A stretch of 64,000 nt of DNA from Corynespora cassiicola (lineage: Eukaryota; Ascomycota; Dothideomycetes; Pleosporales; Corynesporascaceae): the NCBI GenBank assembly GCA_022059125.1, contig JAEUWY010000006.1:3410001-3474000 (forward strand). Reading direction: 5' to 3'. A program made the position numbers and the translations under genes. The notes beneath the pieces were generated by a model that was not told the DNA's origin, searched no databases, and saw only the letters and a list, made by a program, of their open reading frames with translations. Shown piece by piece: positions 9,751-20,694 of this stretch (position 1 is its first letter; every line of letters begins with the position of its first letter).

Positions 9751-11742
9751 ATGGCATACAGCTACGAGAGACTCGATACACACAGAAATATCAGAATTCT
9801 CCTGCTAGCACCATCAGTCGATCATTCATCTCCCTTGTGCTTTACATTTGAGGATATCGATATCATCAACGCCGATGACCAGTACGAAGCCATCTCTTAC
9901 GTCTGGGGGGTGCCCCTCTTTTCGCATCGCATTTATCAAAATGACGACCTTGACCAGTTCCTGAGAATCACCAAGAGTCTACACGATGCTCTCACAAGAT
10001 TTCGTCATCCCACCATGACCCGGAGACTGTGGGCAGATGGGATATGCATCAATCAAGCCGATGATGCCGAAAAGGCTTCGCAAATCCCGCTCATGCGCCA
10101 GATATACCAGAGGGCATCTAAAGTTTTAGTTTGGCTGGGTGAAGGATCAGCCGAAAGTTCTGCGATCTTCAATCACATATCCAGGATATCGCGGCAAAGC
10201 TCGCCTGAAGTCGGCGACATTCCAGAAGAGACCTGGCAAGCATTCAGCTCGTTCCTGAACATTCCCTACTTTTCGCGGAGATGGATCGTCCAAGAAATGG
10301 CCCTCAACTTAGACGTCAGTTTGTATTGTGGCGAACGAGAGATGACCTGGGTTCGGCTGTGTACCGCTTTGGACAAGCTGTTAAGGCTTGGAGACAGGCA
10401 GAAAGACCATGTTGTTGGCTACGGACGTTTAGAGCAGATCCACCACTTGTGGAAGTACTGGACGTTTGATGGATCCAGCGACCAAGAGACGGAGATGTTA
10501 TCACTTCTGAACAACCTAGACCACTGCCTGTGCTCCGACGAAAGGGACATCATTTACGCAATATGTGGTCTTGCTTCTGATGTCGATCTCATCGCCAACA
10601 GCAACAGCGGCATGATTGATTCAGCTCTCACTCATCAGAAAACTCGATCCAAAAAAAAATCTACACCAAAGAAATCAAATGCGCTTGGACTATATCGATA
10701 CCGTGTACCTCGAGAATTTTATGACGATAGCCTTGTTAATCCACTTATATCAATTCATATCGACTATTCTCAAAGCACATCAACCGTATACACGAGTTTC
10801 GCCAAATCAGCAATTATTAGCGGGTCCGGCTTCCAGATAATATCAGCTGCATGTAATAGGAAGAATCTTCTATCTCATCTTCCAGCTCTGGACATTCCAT
10901 CCTGGGTACCAGACTGGCGAATGCCTGCTTACAATTCTCTCAGTATTTCCAACAGTCAGAAAAATCTGGATCAGCTCATCTTCGCCCCTTCACACGGGGA
11001 AAACAGGCCCGAGGCCAACATGGTGACGGTTTCGATCAAATCCATCCCTGTAGAAGATATCCATATGTCTCATGTGTCTTGCAAATCTGTCGTCTCGCTA
11101 GGTTCAAACTCAGACAATGATGTAGCGGAAATGTGGGCGGTGGCTACAGGATGTGCTCGAAGATTCGATCCACAAGATCCTGAGGACCAATCATTCACAC
11201 GCTCTTGGCTCGCAGAACAAGTCAAAGATTACGGTCTAAATGCTAAAATGATGAAGAAGTGGCTGAAGCATCATTGCGGTCTATATGCGGGACCTGGCAA
11301 CCGAGGCGCAAAAGCAGGTGGATCGGATAATGTCACACCCGAGCTCGAAGGCTGTGACTGGGCATTTGCAACTCATACCTACAAATCATCTTCCAACCAA
11401 AGGCCCGACCAGAGAATTTCTGCATGGTACCCAGAAGATGGGGAAGCCCGCTATACATACTTTGGACTCACCACTTGCAATATACAGCCAGAGGATCGAT
11501 TGATTTTCATTCCTCAAACATATTTTTATGTGCGGGACGGGGATCAACCGCAGTCTAACTTCTCAACAATAATCCTGCGACCGCTTGAGAACGGAAACTA
11601 TGGTGTGATTGGAGGAGCGGTAGTCATTCCATTTACGTGTCACTGCCAGGGTGACAAGAGGAGCTGCACCTTTGATGGAAGAGATTCCACCGATGATGCT
11701 CTCAATGCAACTTGGGGTATCACAGAAGTCACGTTGGAATAA
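9751..11742 (+). CDS. HET-domain protein, second of a tandem pair
   Basis: 663 residues from ATG 9751 (MAYSYERLDTHRNIRILLLA). The frame is open upstream to 9637 and overlaps the previous gene, but no ATG lies there, so 9751 is chosen. HET blocks: YEAISYVWG, LWADGICINQADDAEKASQI, KVLVWLGEG, and FSRRWIVQEMAL. After them comes a longer C-terminal region including a basic patch (KTRSKKKSTPKK, about residue 300) that could act as a nuclear signal. Sequence divergence from the first HET protein suggests an old duplication or independent recruitment. Only 46 bp separate the two genes, leaving little room for a separate promoter. The gene ends 64 bp from the convergent DUF5695-like gene. Confidence 0.9.
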   Translation: MAYSYERLDTHRNIRILLLAPSVDHSSPLCFTFEDIDIINADDQYEAISYVWGVPLFSHRIYQNDDLDQFLRITKSLHDALTRFRHPTMTRRLWADGICINQADDAEKASQIPLMRQIYQRASKVLVWLGEGSAESSAIFNHISRISRQSSPEVGDIPEETWQAFSSFLNIPYFSRRWIVQEMALNLDVSLYCGEREMTWVRLCTALDKLLRLGDRQKDHVVGYGRLEQIHHLWKYWTFDGSSDQETEMLSLLNNLDHCLCSDERDIIYAICGLASDVDLIANSNSGMIDSALTHQKTRSKKKSTPKKSNALGLYRYRVPREFYDDSLVNPLISIHIDYSQSTSTVYTSFAKSAIISGSGFQIISAACNRKNLLSHLPALDIPSWVPDWRMPAYNSLSISNSQKNLDQLIFAPSHGENRPEANMVTVSIKSIPVEDIHMSHVSCKSVVSLGSNSDNDVAEMWAVATGCARRFDPQDPEDQSFTRSWLAEQVKDYGLNAKMMKKWLKHHCGLYAGPGNRGAKAGGSDNVTPELEGCDWAFATHTYKSSSNQRPDQRISAWYPEDGEARYTYFGLTTCNIQPEDRLIFIPQTYFYVRDGDQPQSNFSTIILRPLENGNYGVIGGAVVIPFTCHCQGDKRSCTFDGRDSTDDALNATWGITEVTLE

Positions 11743-11806
11743 ACTCGTGGTTCAGTAAGAATGGTAGATGTACTGACTATTTTTTCATATTGCACTGCTC
11801 TTCCAA

Positions 11807-14555
11807 TCAAGCCTTGACAATTTGTACGTTGACTGTGCCTGTTGTGAGATCAGCGACCCAACCTCCCCGTTCTTCCTGCAGACCTTCAACAGTGTAGCCT
11901 GCTGAGCTACTACCGGGCTGTTTGAGCCATATAACTGTCCCGTCCGCCTTTAGAGCTGTATCACTGACAGCTGCCGAAATGCTGAGATTCAGTGTACCTT
12001 GAGCCTTGTTGAACACGACTTTCTCGATAGCCCCAGCACTGATCTCCACTTTGAGTCCTAGCTGCGCAACAAAAACCCTCTTCCTAACTGCATCTCTTGG
12101 CTCAACCGCAATTGAGTCACCAGAGCCTTCATCTACAACGTTACCGCCAAACACCAAGTCGCCGAGCCTTGGATCATTGACGATGTATACGCCTTGGCCA
12201 AGACTTAGACCCAAGAAGCCCTGTCCATAGTCTCCACTGTAAGGGTCCCACTTGAGCAGCTCAGGGTACGAATGAAACGCCGCCGACGCGAAACCTTCTT
12301 CGTCGATATTCGAAAGAGGCGCCGTGTTACCAGCATACGCAACCCTCAACGAATAGACGTCCGTCGGGTTTTGCTCGAAGTGCGACAAAAGCGGCAAAGA
12401 GTTGAGTCCAGACCCGTAGTGGTGGATTTGGCGTTCATATTGCTGGATCTTCGCTCCGTAAATGAAGTCCCAGTACCGGCGCGCGTTACCGTTCCAGCCC
12501 CAGTGCGCGACAGCAGGCATGTAGGCGAGGACGCTGTTGATGGCTTTCGTCGCAGTAGTAGTGAGGTTGAAGTAACTAGCTCAGGTCAGATACTGTTGTC
12601 GCACAGTGACACGGCACGACTTACTTTGTCCAGTAGTAAACGCCCTCTTGTCCTGTGCTGTCCCAGGCCATCTCGCTTCCGAAAGGCACAGCCTGCGTCT
12701 CCCACAACTCCGCACGGAACCGCATCGTTTCTTCTAATGCAGCCACCTCGGCGCTCATCCCTTCCCTTTTCAAGTCTTCAAGGAGCTCTCCTAGCACCCA
12801 CTCTCCCATCAGTCCGACCAGGCCGTAGTCGCAGTTTGCTGCTTCGTTGGAGAGACAGAACTGCGTGGTGTTGTATGCGCGACCCAAGTACCACGACCAC
12901 TCCGCCCTCAACTCGTGCGCGGGATAGTCCCTCGCAACCCGATACATGGTCCAGTATGCCGCCGTGGGATGGATGTAGTTGTACGCACGTCGCGTCGTGT
13001 AAGCCCGCTCTCGGTTCCACGACGTCCACGACCCCCAGTTAATATTTGGGTCGTAGCTGTAATCCACTGCGCCGGGCTCGTAGAAGAAGGCGCTTGCTGA
13101 GACGCCGAAGCTGCCGTTTCGCTGCAGCGTTCCTACGATGGTGTCGTGGATGAAGTCGTCCACGACGGATAGCTCTTCTGCGACGGGCTGGATGAATTCT
13201 TTCATCGCGGTTGCGAGGTATGCGCCTGTGCCTCCCTCGTCGCTCAGGCCGGCGATCCAGACGCGTCCGTCTTGCTCGACGACGCTGTTGGTCTCGCGGT
13301 CGTAGGACATGATTGACGGTGCTCTTCCAAAGGGATCATTTTCGTTGGTGTAGTGGGCTGAGGTGGTGAAAAAGTGTCCCAAGTCCGCGAGGGTTGACGA
13401 TGCAGATTTTGTGATGAAATAGTGGACAGTTTGTTTCTTGCCGTCTTCGTACGTGATCGTTACACGTTGTCTTCCCCAAGCTGAGGAACTGGGAACCAAA
13501 CTGTACGGAGCACCCTCTTGGGTAGGTGCTGTTATTTCAAACGCATTCTCGGCGTCGATTGCAGCGACGGGTGAAGAATAGTTGAGGTATAATTTAGCTG
13601 TTAAGTCCTGGGGTATCACATATCCTGGGATGCCGATTGCGAGAGGAGTTCCCGTCTTGACCACTGCATCTTCAATAGTCTGAATAGAATCCGCTAGCGC
13701 AAATCGTACTCCAACAGAGTACGACTCCCCAGGCGTCAAAATTTTGGAAGTCGGCGTGTTCCATGGCGTGCTGTCGGTCCATTCATTCTGCGCATATGCC
13801 AAACTGTGAATCTGCCACTCATAGGTTCCTTCGTACGTTTGCGACCAGTACCAAAAGTCTCCTCCTGGCTCTTCCAAGAATCGCCATGCCTCAAATGGTG
13901 TTGAGCCAAGAGGCGCGATGACTAAGGCGTTTCCAGTACCTTGCAAGTGGGAAACGCGGACATAGCCAGCATCCAACCCGATATAAGGGTCTGCGAAAGA
14001 GCATCTCTCCTGAGTTTCTTCGGCCGGACGGCCCGTAAAGATGTTGTTTATGCTGATGGGTAGTCCCAAGCTGCCAAACTCCACATCTCCATCGCCCGTG
14101 TTGGTGAAGTTGATGCGCAACGCCAGGGTATCGCCCGAGGGAAGCCATTCCCTTGTGACGCGGAACGGAAGGCCGCTGTTCCCCAGTGTTGGCGAAATAT
14201 CAGCGCCGGCGACGATTCCAGCGGTGAGATTGCTGAGTGGTACAACTGGCCTTCGTGCGTTCGCGGAGTCGACGCTTGTCCATGCTCCCGAACCCGATGT
14301 TCTATACCGAAAAGTTACGTCTCCGAGGTGGTGTGCGCCGTTGTGTGTCAAATTAGCGAGGAAGTCGGTCGGCAAAAAATTGAAGCCTGAGCGACTTGAA
14401 TTAAGGGAGGCGAGTGTTTGCGATGCCTTGACTAATTGACCTCTGAGGTCTCCAACGTCGAAATCCGTGTAGCCGCTCCCTAACCCCAAGTCGTCCTGCC
14501 CGCTAGCCAGGGAGACGAAAGCGGCCCCGCAAACGAACACCGATTTCCAGATCAT
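11807..14555 (-). CDS. Large secreted DUF5695-like protein (carbohydrate-active-enzyme-like)
   Basis: Two exons, 14555-12625 and 12575-11807, are separated by a 49-bp intron (GTAAGT...CTAG) that joins GVYYWT to NYFNLTTTATKAINS in phase, giving 899 residues. A signal peptide (MIWKSVFVCGAAFVSLASGQ) and many NxS/T sites indicate a secreted glycoprotein. The body is rich in Trp and Tyr (FRYRTSGSGAWTSV, EWSWYLGRAYN, PAVAHWGWNGNARRYWDF), and the middle helical region resembles an (alpha/alpha)6-toroid glycosidase fold. I recall this architecture as the fungal and bacterial DUF5695 family of unknown activity. That name is from memory; the enzymatic role is inferred. Confidence 0.75.
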
Positions 14556-15596
14556 GGCGTAGGAGTTGCTGAAATCATGAGAATGCGCAAATGGTCTGTT
14601 TATAATGGAAATCTATCCCGAGTGGCTCTGCATGATCTCTCCTAGGTACCCCGCCTACAGGAATCGCGTTAGAGCGAATTACGCAGGTACCAATGCATCC
14701 CGAGATAAGTGTGGGCTGCCATGCAGGAAAGAGGGGACAGTCAATTGACTGTGGATCGAAGCGGGAATCATAAATGGCAATCTCTAGCACTAAGGTAGTT
14801 TTTCCGCGACTCGGAATTATCCGGTCATGGTACACTCGGTCAATGTTCAGTCCGATCATGGAGCATTGCCACTTTCGGTAGTTTTACGGCGCCATCAGTT
14901 GAGATGATGCCCACCTGTCGGAGGCAGTGCATGACTTTCCCTTGTCGCAGTCTTATAGTCTGAATATTCCAAGCCTCTTCCCCTGCCTAGCCACATATTT
15001 TGGGGAATATACTGGAGGGTAACATCAACTAAGAATTGGAGCTGCAACCCAACTTAGCCTACAATTGATGGGCTGATATATGCGACGTCATTCTTACAAG
15101 TGTTCTAAATAAATAAGATACTGCGGGGTTTCCATGTGCCTTCTCTTTATTAGAGTCATTTAGATAACATTAGTTCAGATCCTAACTTTAGAGAGCTTCC
15201 TCTTAAGCCATTAGATTCTTCTACTACAAGCGGCCTTCGGCTTCTCACAATATACTTCTAGGCGCTACATCGATGTAACTACAGACAATTTAACCACTAT
15301 CTTGCAAATCTTTATGCGTCATATTGGTCTTCAAATATAACAATTCTACCTGAGCCGATACCCTTAAACGTTACCTTTATTTTAAACCTCCCAATGCTTT
15401 TTTCGAATTATTCCGTGGAACATTCCTGGGGGCTTCCCCCGACCTGCAGACCACTTGAAGTACATTGCAGGAGCCTCGACATGCTCATTCCTGAATGGCT
15501 CCTGGTCCCTTTTGGCCGCAATACATGTACCCAGTGAGTGCCCATGAACTTCATGGGTTTCTCCCACATGGGACTCTGGAAAAAAACAGGTGGTAA
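14556..15596. other. Intergenic, 1 kb, partly TA-rich
   Basis: No gene supported. The stretch 15040-15400 is rich in TA, CTA and TTAG words and could be a RIP-degraded repeat, but no element is identifiable. Confidence 0.4.
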
Positions 15597-16484
15597 TCAT
15601 TCCTGAGGACAAGATAAATGAACGCCGAACAATGCATCTTCCTCCAAGCTCTCCAAATACACCTTGGACGTCGTGCCACCAACAGCCTGGCTGAATTGAT
15701 TATAGAAGGAATATGCAATTGCAGCCCTCTTGGAATCACAGAGCCCAACAGTTGGAACGCCGTTGATACACTGAATCTTCAATTCAATTTGTGCCTCCGA
15801 CGCCCCGTGGAGACTGATATCGACCAGTTTCATGACGACCAATTTTCCGTCGACGGCTTCTGGAAAGGCACATTTCGTCTTTTCTTCAAAATATTTACTG
15901 AAACGTTTCCAATCCCGTTCTTGGATCTCGATTTGGATCGGAGGCATCTGGGACGCCGTCCCATTAGGCATTGTACAGTTCGCACAGTGCCACGTCACTT
16001 GGCCACAGAAATCACAACGCTGTGGGTTTAACGTTGCTGCTGCAGCACACTCCGGCTTTGTTATGTATGATTGTATCGAATGATAGGTCGTGACAGGCTC
16101 TAGCGCTCGCGTTGGTGTCCTGTATGAAGGTCCCGCGGTATATGCCATTGGTGTAGGTGCACGGACTACCAGCGATTCCGGCGCTTCTCTCCACCAGGCG
16201 AAAAAGTCCAACCTTGAATGTCTCTGGACCGGCGGATGCTGGGAACCCCTGGTGGCAGGCCTTTCACAGGTCCGCATTGAAATGGACCGTGGCTTCCAGA
16301 GGGACGAGAGGGAGCGCTTGAGAAATTGACGAGAAAGGCGGCGCTCGGGCGCAGGTGCATCGTCGTGAAGTTCGGTAACTGATACAATGGCATTGTCCAA
16401 GACTTCACATAGCGCTTCGTCGTACGTTGGGAGCCTTTCGCTGGACATGAATGTCGGTGTGGGGATGAATGATATTGAAGCCAT
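15597..16484 (-). CDS. Orphan protein with a CxxC-x6-CxxC motif
   Basis: The frame ends at 15597. The first ATG in frame is at 16484 (MASISFIPTPTFMSSERL), with another at 16448; upstream codons lack an ATG. The product is about 295 residues. The N-terminal third is low-complexity, with Arg/Ser/Pro-rich stretches and a PTYDEAL motif. The centre has RCDFCGQVTWHCANCTMPNG, a CxxC-x6-CxxC arrangement able to bind a zinc ion. The C-terminal 100 residues look folded, with alternating hydrophobic strands. I recognise no family. An intron near the 5' end cannot be excluded. Confidence 0.55.
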   Translation of the reverse strand: MASISFIPTPTFMSSERLPTYDEALCEVLDNAIVSVTELHDDAPAPERRLSRQFLKRSLSSLWKPRSISMRTCERPATRGSQHPPVQRHSRLDFFAWWREAPESLVVRAPTPMAYTAGPSYRTPTRALEPVTTYHSIQSYITKPECAAAATLNPQRCDFCGQVTWHCANCTMPNGTASQMPPIQIEIQERDWKRFSKYFEEKTKCAFPEAVDGKLVVMKLVDISLHGASEAQIELKIQCINGVPTVGLCDSKRAAIAYSFYNQFSQAVGGTTSKVYLESLEEDALFGVHLSCPQE

Positions 16485-17611
16485 CGCAAGGAAAACCCAA
16501 AGCGTCTCGAAGAACGAGAGTTTTGCGATATGAAAAGGAAGATGGCAGGATTCCACCTAGCGCCGAGGAAAGAGCAGAGAGATAAGGCCTTTTGATCGCC
16601 CGGTATCACGAGGGCTTTCTGCGGGGTCATTGGTGTTGTTGAATCAACAGACATGACGTTATTGGTAGAGAGGCATCAAAGGTATGGTTCTCTAAGAGGC
16701 CCTTCCGCTGCTATCTTGAAATAAACTTTCGAAATGACTTCCCCGCACGGCCGAGCGGCGGGACCTCGAATCAGTGCATCCGAAATCGTGAATCCCTCGA
16801 CCTTTTAGCAGACGCGCCTCTTCCATCGTTTCCTGAGATCTGGCATAACCATCCAACCATTTGTCCACGATCGGTGCCTGAGGCTCTGGCGAGGATCGAT
16901 CGCTTGGGAACAGCGCGTGAACTGGGGTTTGGAATGCATGTCTATTCGGCCATCATACAAGGTTCCTGCGATGTGTTTCATGTTTCAGTTTGAAAGCATC
17001 TCCTATCTCTTGCGTAAAACCATGCTTCCTGCCCGCCTTAGACATTTTACCGCCTTCGGTCAAACCTCAACATCAACACATGCTGGCTATACTAGAAACT
17101 CATCGCATCCGACTTGCGAAAAACGAAAGGATGACTAGAAGGTGGTCGACACGCTAGACACGTGTTTAGGTCGTTCACGTGACCAACACCATCCCTGCGC
17201 TGATCCTTCACCGCCCGTTGACAAAAACATGGAAGATGACTCCGCACAAGCACAGCCTCCCATCACGCGGCGAGTCACTCATCTCTTTCACGCCTCCGTT
17301 TTGGAAGTTTTTCCATCGCAAGAAAGTCATGTGCATTTACATTCACCCTGTGGAGGTCATAAGTAGCTGCTAGTCCCAAAGCGCAAGTGCGCTGTATCGA
17401 CCGCATCCCTGCATAACGCACGAACGCACGTCGTCTGCACGACATCCCCGCCTACATACATCTACACATACGCATCACGAGTATCCACAAAGACAAAGCA
17501 AAACGCCTAGCCAAACACCCAGAACCAAAAAAAAAGATCCCAAGGTCCAGCAAAAGAGACAAGATACACATAGAGAAAAAAAAGAGAGAGAGAGAGAGAC
17601 CGCAAAGCCCA
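16485..17611. other. Intergenic, 1.1 kb
   Basis: No gene supported. The last 40 bp are a purine-rich 5' leader with an A run and a (GA)n microsatellite (about 17574-17599) just before the next ATG. Confidence 0.5.
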
Positions 17612-18196
17612 ATGTGCCAACACAACTCCACCCGCCACAACGGCTGCGGCCACATGGGCGAATCCCACACCCACCCCTACACCCTCTGCCCCCGCGCCCT
17701 CGAAAAGCTCTCCACCCTCCGCGGCCCAAACACCGCACCCTTGTACTCCCAAGCGCCCTCGGCCCCAAACACGCTCAAGCGCTCAAACACATCCACCTCC
17801 CAAAAGCCCTCCTTCTTCCGCCGCTTCACCTCCATGCCCGCCCGCTCAAACACCACCGCCTCCGCCCCCCCTCCCCCCTCTACGCGCCGCCCCCGCCACT
17901 CGCGCAGCGCGTCCACGCCCGGCGGCGCGCAGCCCCGCGCCTCGACTTCGGCACAGCGTCCCGCGGGCCCGGTGACGGACCACGAGCTGAAAGTGGTGCT
18001 GTGCAGGGGCGAGGCGCTGGAGGAGCGCACGGTGGTGAGCTCCGAGATGCAGGTGTGCAAGGAGTGCCAGTACTGGATCGAGCAGATGCGCGAGCTGGTC
18101 GCGCAGTATAAGAAGAGTGGGAGTGTAAAGGGCTTCATGGCGTTTCGCGAGTTCTTGGAGGGGAGTGGGGGGAGGGGGAGGGAGAGGAGGGGGTAG
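17612..18196 (+). CDS. Small fungal protein with N-terminal Cys/His motif
   Basis: 194 residues from ATG 17612. It begins MCQHNSTRHNGCGHMGES and has a further Cys (TLCPRAL) shortly after, a spacing seen at the start of many short uncharacterised fungal proteins and compatible with one metal ion. The middle is a Ser/Pro/Arg-rich disordered segment. The C-terminal 60 residues form a charged helix with a second CxxC (VCKECQYWIEQMRELVAQY). Function unknown. Third-position GC is very high. A second gene of the same MC...CGH style lies at 60437. Confidence 0.65.
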   Translation: MCQHNSTRHNGCGHMGESHTHPYTLCPRALEKLSTLRGPNTAPLYSQAPSAPNTLKRSNTSTSQKPSFFRRFTSMPARSNTTASAPPPPSTRRPRHSRSASTPGGAQPRASTSAQRPAGPVTDHELKVVLCRGEALEERTVVSSEMQVCKECQYWIEQMRELVAQYKKSGSVKGFMAFREFLEGSGGRGRERRG

Positions 18197-18335
18197 GTGG
18201 GGCGAAGAAAGGGAGGGGGCAGCTGGTCTGCTAGTTTACGGGGTTGTGATGGCGATGATGGGTTATGTAGCGCTCGAATTGTTTTGCGGAAAAGGGTGTT
18301 TGATGGAGACATGGCAGTAGGACGGGGCGGTTGTT

Positions 18336-18690
18336 GCGGGCGGATAATGATCTTTGATGACTACATGGCACTGTACTGTTACGTTTTTGAAACTGAGGAA
18401 AATGCTGTGTGGAGACGACACAGCATTATAACAGTGTAGATTTCGCGGGCGGATAATGCCTTTTGATGGCTTCATAGTACTATCCTGTTTCATTTCAGAA
18501 GCTGGGGAAAATGCTTTGTGGCGACGGCATAGCATTATAAACTCTCATATTCTACAGATGAAAAAGGATGTTTGATGACTACCTATTACTATGCTGTTGC
18601 ACTTTGGATATGGTGAAACTGCATTGTGGCGACGACACAGCATTATGAATTTGAATTTTCCAAGCATAGAAATGGATTTAATGATGACAT
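18336..18690. repeat. Tandem repeat, period about 109 bp, three units plus a fragment
   Basis: Anchor words recur at constant spacing: GCGGGCGGATAATG at 18336 and 18445; TTGATG at 18354, 18463 and 18572; GCATTAT at 18423, 18532 and 18640. Units are diverged and the last is partial. Each unit ends with a GTGGCGACGACACAGCATTAT-like block. In the first unit AATGCTGTGT (18401-18410) and ACACAGCATT (18418-18427) form a perfect 10-bp stem. The array fills the space between two convergent genes, so it is in or beyond both 3' ends. Confidence 0.75.
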
Positions 18691-18702
18691 ACACTTATCC
18701 AG

Positions 18703-20694
18703 CTAATGAAACATGCGCTCGAAACGAGCGCGGAGCTCCTCATACCTCTTTATGTTCCTGACAGAAGGTTGAATGAGGCCAGCAGCCCTGGCCATGTCCT
18801 CCTGACTCACCACTCTAAAGCCCCTGTCCTTCGCGAACTGCCCTGCAAGTCGAACCATACTGCCAAGGTCCGCACCGCTGAAGCCCTCACAACACTCTCC
18901 CTTTGCCACATCCGCAAGATCTATATTGAAAGCGGATTTCTTGCGGAGCAAGGCTTTCATGATACTCACACGGCCGTCAGAATCAGGGAGTCCGATGTAA
19001 ATTTGGTGATCCATTCGGCCAGGGCGCAAGATGGCATCATCTATCATTTCCGGGCGGTTGGACGCCCCCACAATGTAGATTCCTTCGCGGTCGCCAGTTC
19101 CGTCCATTTCGGCAAGAAGAGCGTTGACGACACGGGATGACGCCTCGTGTAGTTCGCTGGTACGCTTTGGGACGAGAGCATCCATCTCATCAAAGAAGAC
19201 GACGCAGGGAACGGAGGACCGGGCGCGCGTGAAGATTTGACGGATGGCACGTTCAGAGTCTCCAACATACTGTAGGAACTGTCAGCCCGATGCAAGAGAA
19301 AACAAAAGCGCGTATCCACATACCTTGCTGAGGATCTCTGCACCTTTGACGCTGATGAAGTTGGCTCCTGACTCAGCGGCAACTGCCTTGGCCAAAAGCG
19401 TTTTTCCACATCCAGGGGGGCCCCAAAGAAGTACACCCGAAGGTGCATCGATTCCCATATCCCGGTATGTCTTAGATTCCTGAATGGGCTTGACAATGGT
19501 TTGCTCGAACGATTCGCGCACGCCTGGGGGAGCACCAACGTCGTTCCAGGTGACATCGGGTACGGTGGAAAAGCCTTCCCTCTTAGACGAAGGGACGATA
19601 CCTGGCAGTACGGCATCGAAATCGGCCATGGCGATGGCAAAATTATTGTAGCCTTGCGATTCTGGAGCGTCCGTATCTTTGACTGCCCTAATCAGCCGAT
19701 CAACAGCTGCGGTCCCGCTGTAGGCAATGGTACTGCTATTCGTTTCATCATTGTCGATATCCATTCCCTTCTCGGCAGCCTCCTTCTCGGCAGCCCGATC
19801 CTCAATAGCCTGGCGCATACGACTGACAGCATGGTTTCCAGCTTTGCTGACAAGATCGTGCAGGTCGGCACCAACAAAGCCAGCAGTTTTCTTGGCCAAT
19901 GCATTGAAGTCAACATCATCTGCCATGTTGGGCTTCCGAGTCAAGGCCTTGAGAATCATGGCCCTGGTCTGCTCATTGGGCACGCCCATGTTGATCTCGG
20001 TACCGAAGCGGCCACCACGACGAAGGGCGCTATCCAGACTCTCGGGGCGGTTTGTGGCTGCAATCACCACAACGGGCTTGCCGTCGTGGCCAGCCTCGGC
20101 GAGGTGATCCATAGAAACCAGGATTTGGCCTACCATGCGCTTGTCCATCTGACCGGTAGCCTCGCTCCGTTTGGGGGCGATGACATCGATCTCGTCAATG
20201 AAGAGGATTGAAGGTGCTGCCTCCTTGGCTCGCTCGAAATGTTCACGGATCAGCTTCTCAGAGTCACCAGACACGCCCGAAACTATCGCAGGGCCGGCAA
20301 TCTCGACGAAAGAGACCCCAAGCCGGGCGGCAAATGCCTTGCAAATGGCAGTCTTTCCACACCCGGGGGGTCCATAGAGCAGAATGCCTGTAGGGAGTGG
20401 GACGTTGATCTGCTCGTAGAGACTTGGCTTCAACAATGGGATGACAAGGTGCTCTTTTAGGTCATCAATGACTTTGTCGACGCCACCAAGGTCGTCCAAA
20501 CTGTGGCCGGTGGGAGGAGTGATGCTGATCTGCTGGGTAGTAGTCTCGGCCGTCCTAATTCGTTTCCGCGGTCTCGGCGCGGGATCGGGTGCGTTGGTGG
20601 TTGTCCAGGCACTGCGGATCGTCTGTTCCATGATGTTTTCAGGCTCAGGCTCAGGCTGAGGTGCGGCTCTCGGGCGGGGGCGATGAGGTGGCAT
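18703..20694 (-). CDS. RIX7: Ribosome biogenesis AAA ATPase Rix7 (NVL type)
   Basis: Exon 1 20694-19324 and exon 2 19269-18703 (54-bp GTATGT...ACAG intron, phase 0) give 645 residues. Two AAA modules are present. D1 has Walker A GPPGCGKT (about 108-115) and Walker B ILFIDEID (about 163-170). D2 has Walker A GPPGCGKT (about 425-432) and Walker B VVFFDEMD (about 480-487), with VGDSERAIRQIF crossing the splice site. Arginine-finger regions (NRPESLDSALRRGGRF, NRPEMIDDAILRPGRMD) are intact. Rix7 strips factors from pre-60S particles in the nucleolus. The N-terminal extension before D1 is only about 65 residues, shorter than I expect, so an upstream exon may be missed or the N-terminal domain absent. 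Divergent from VPS20. Confidence 0.93.

Noticed and set aside
18336..18690. CRISPR-like array
   Set aside because: The units are contiguous and about 109 bp, without spacer-repeat alternation, in a eukaryotic genome.
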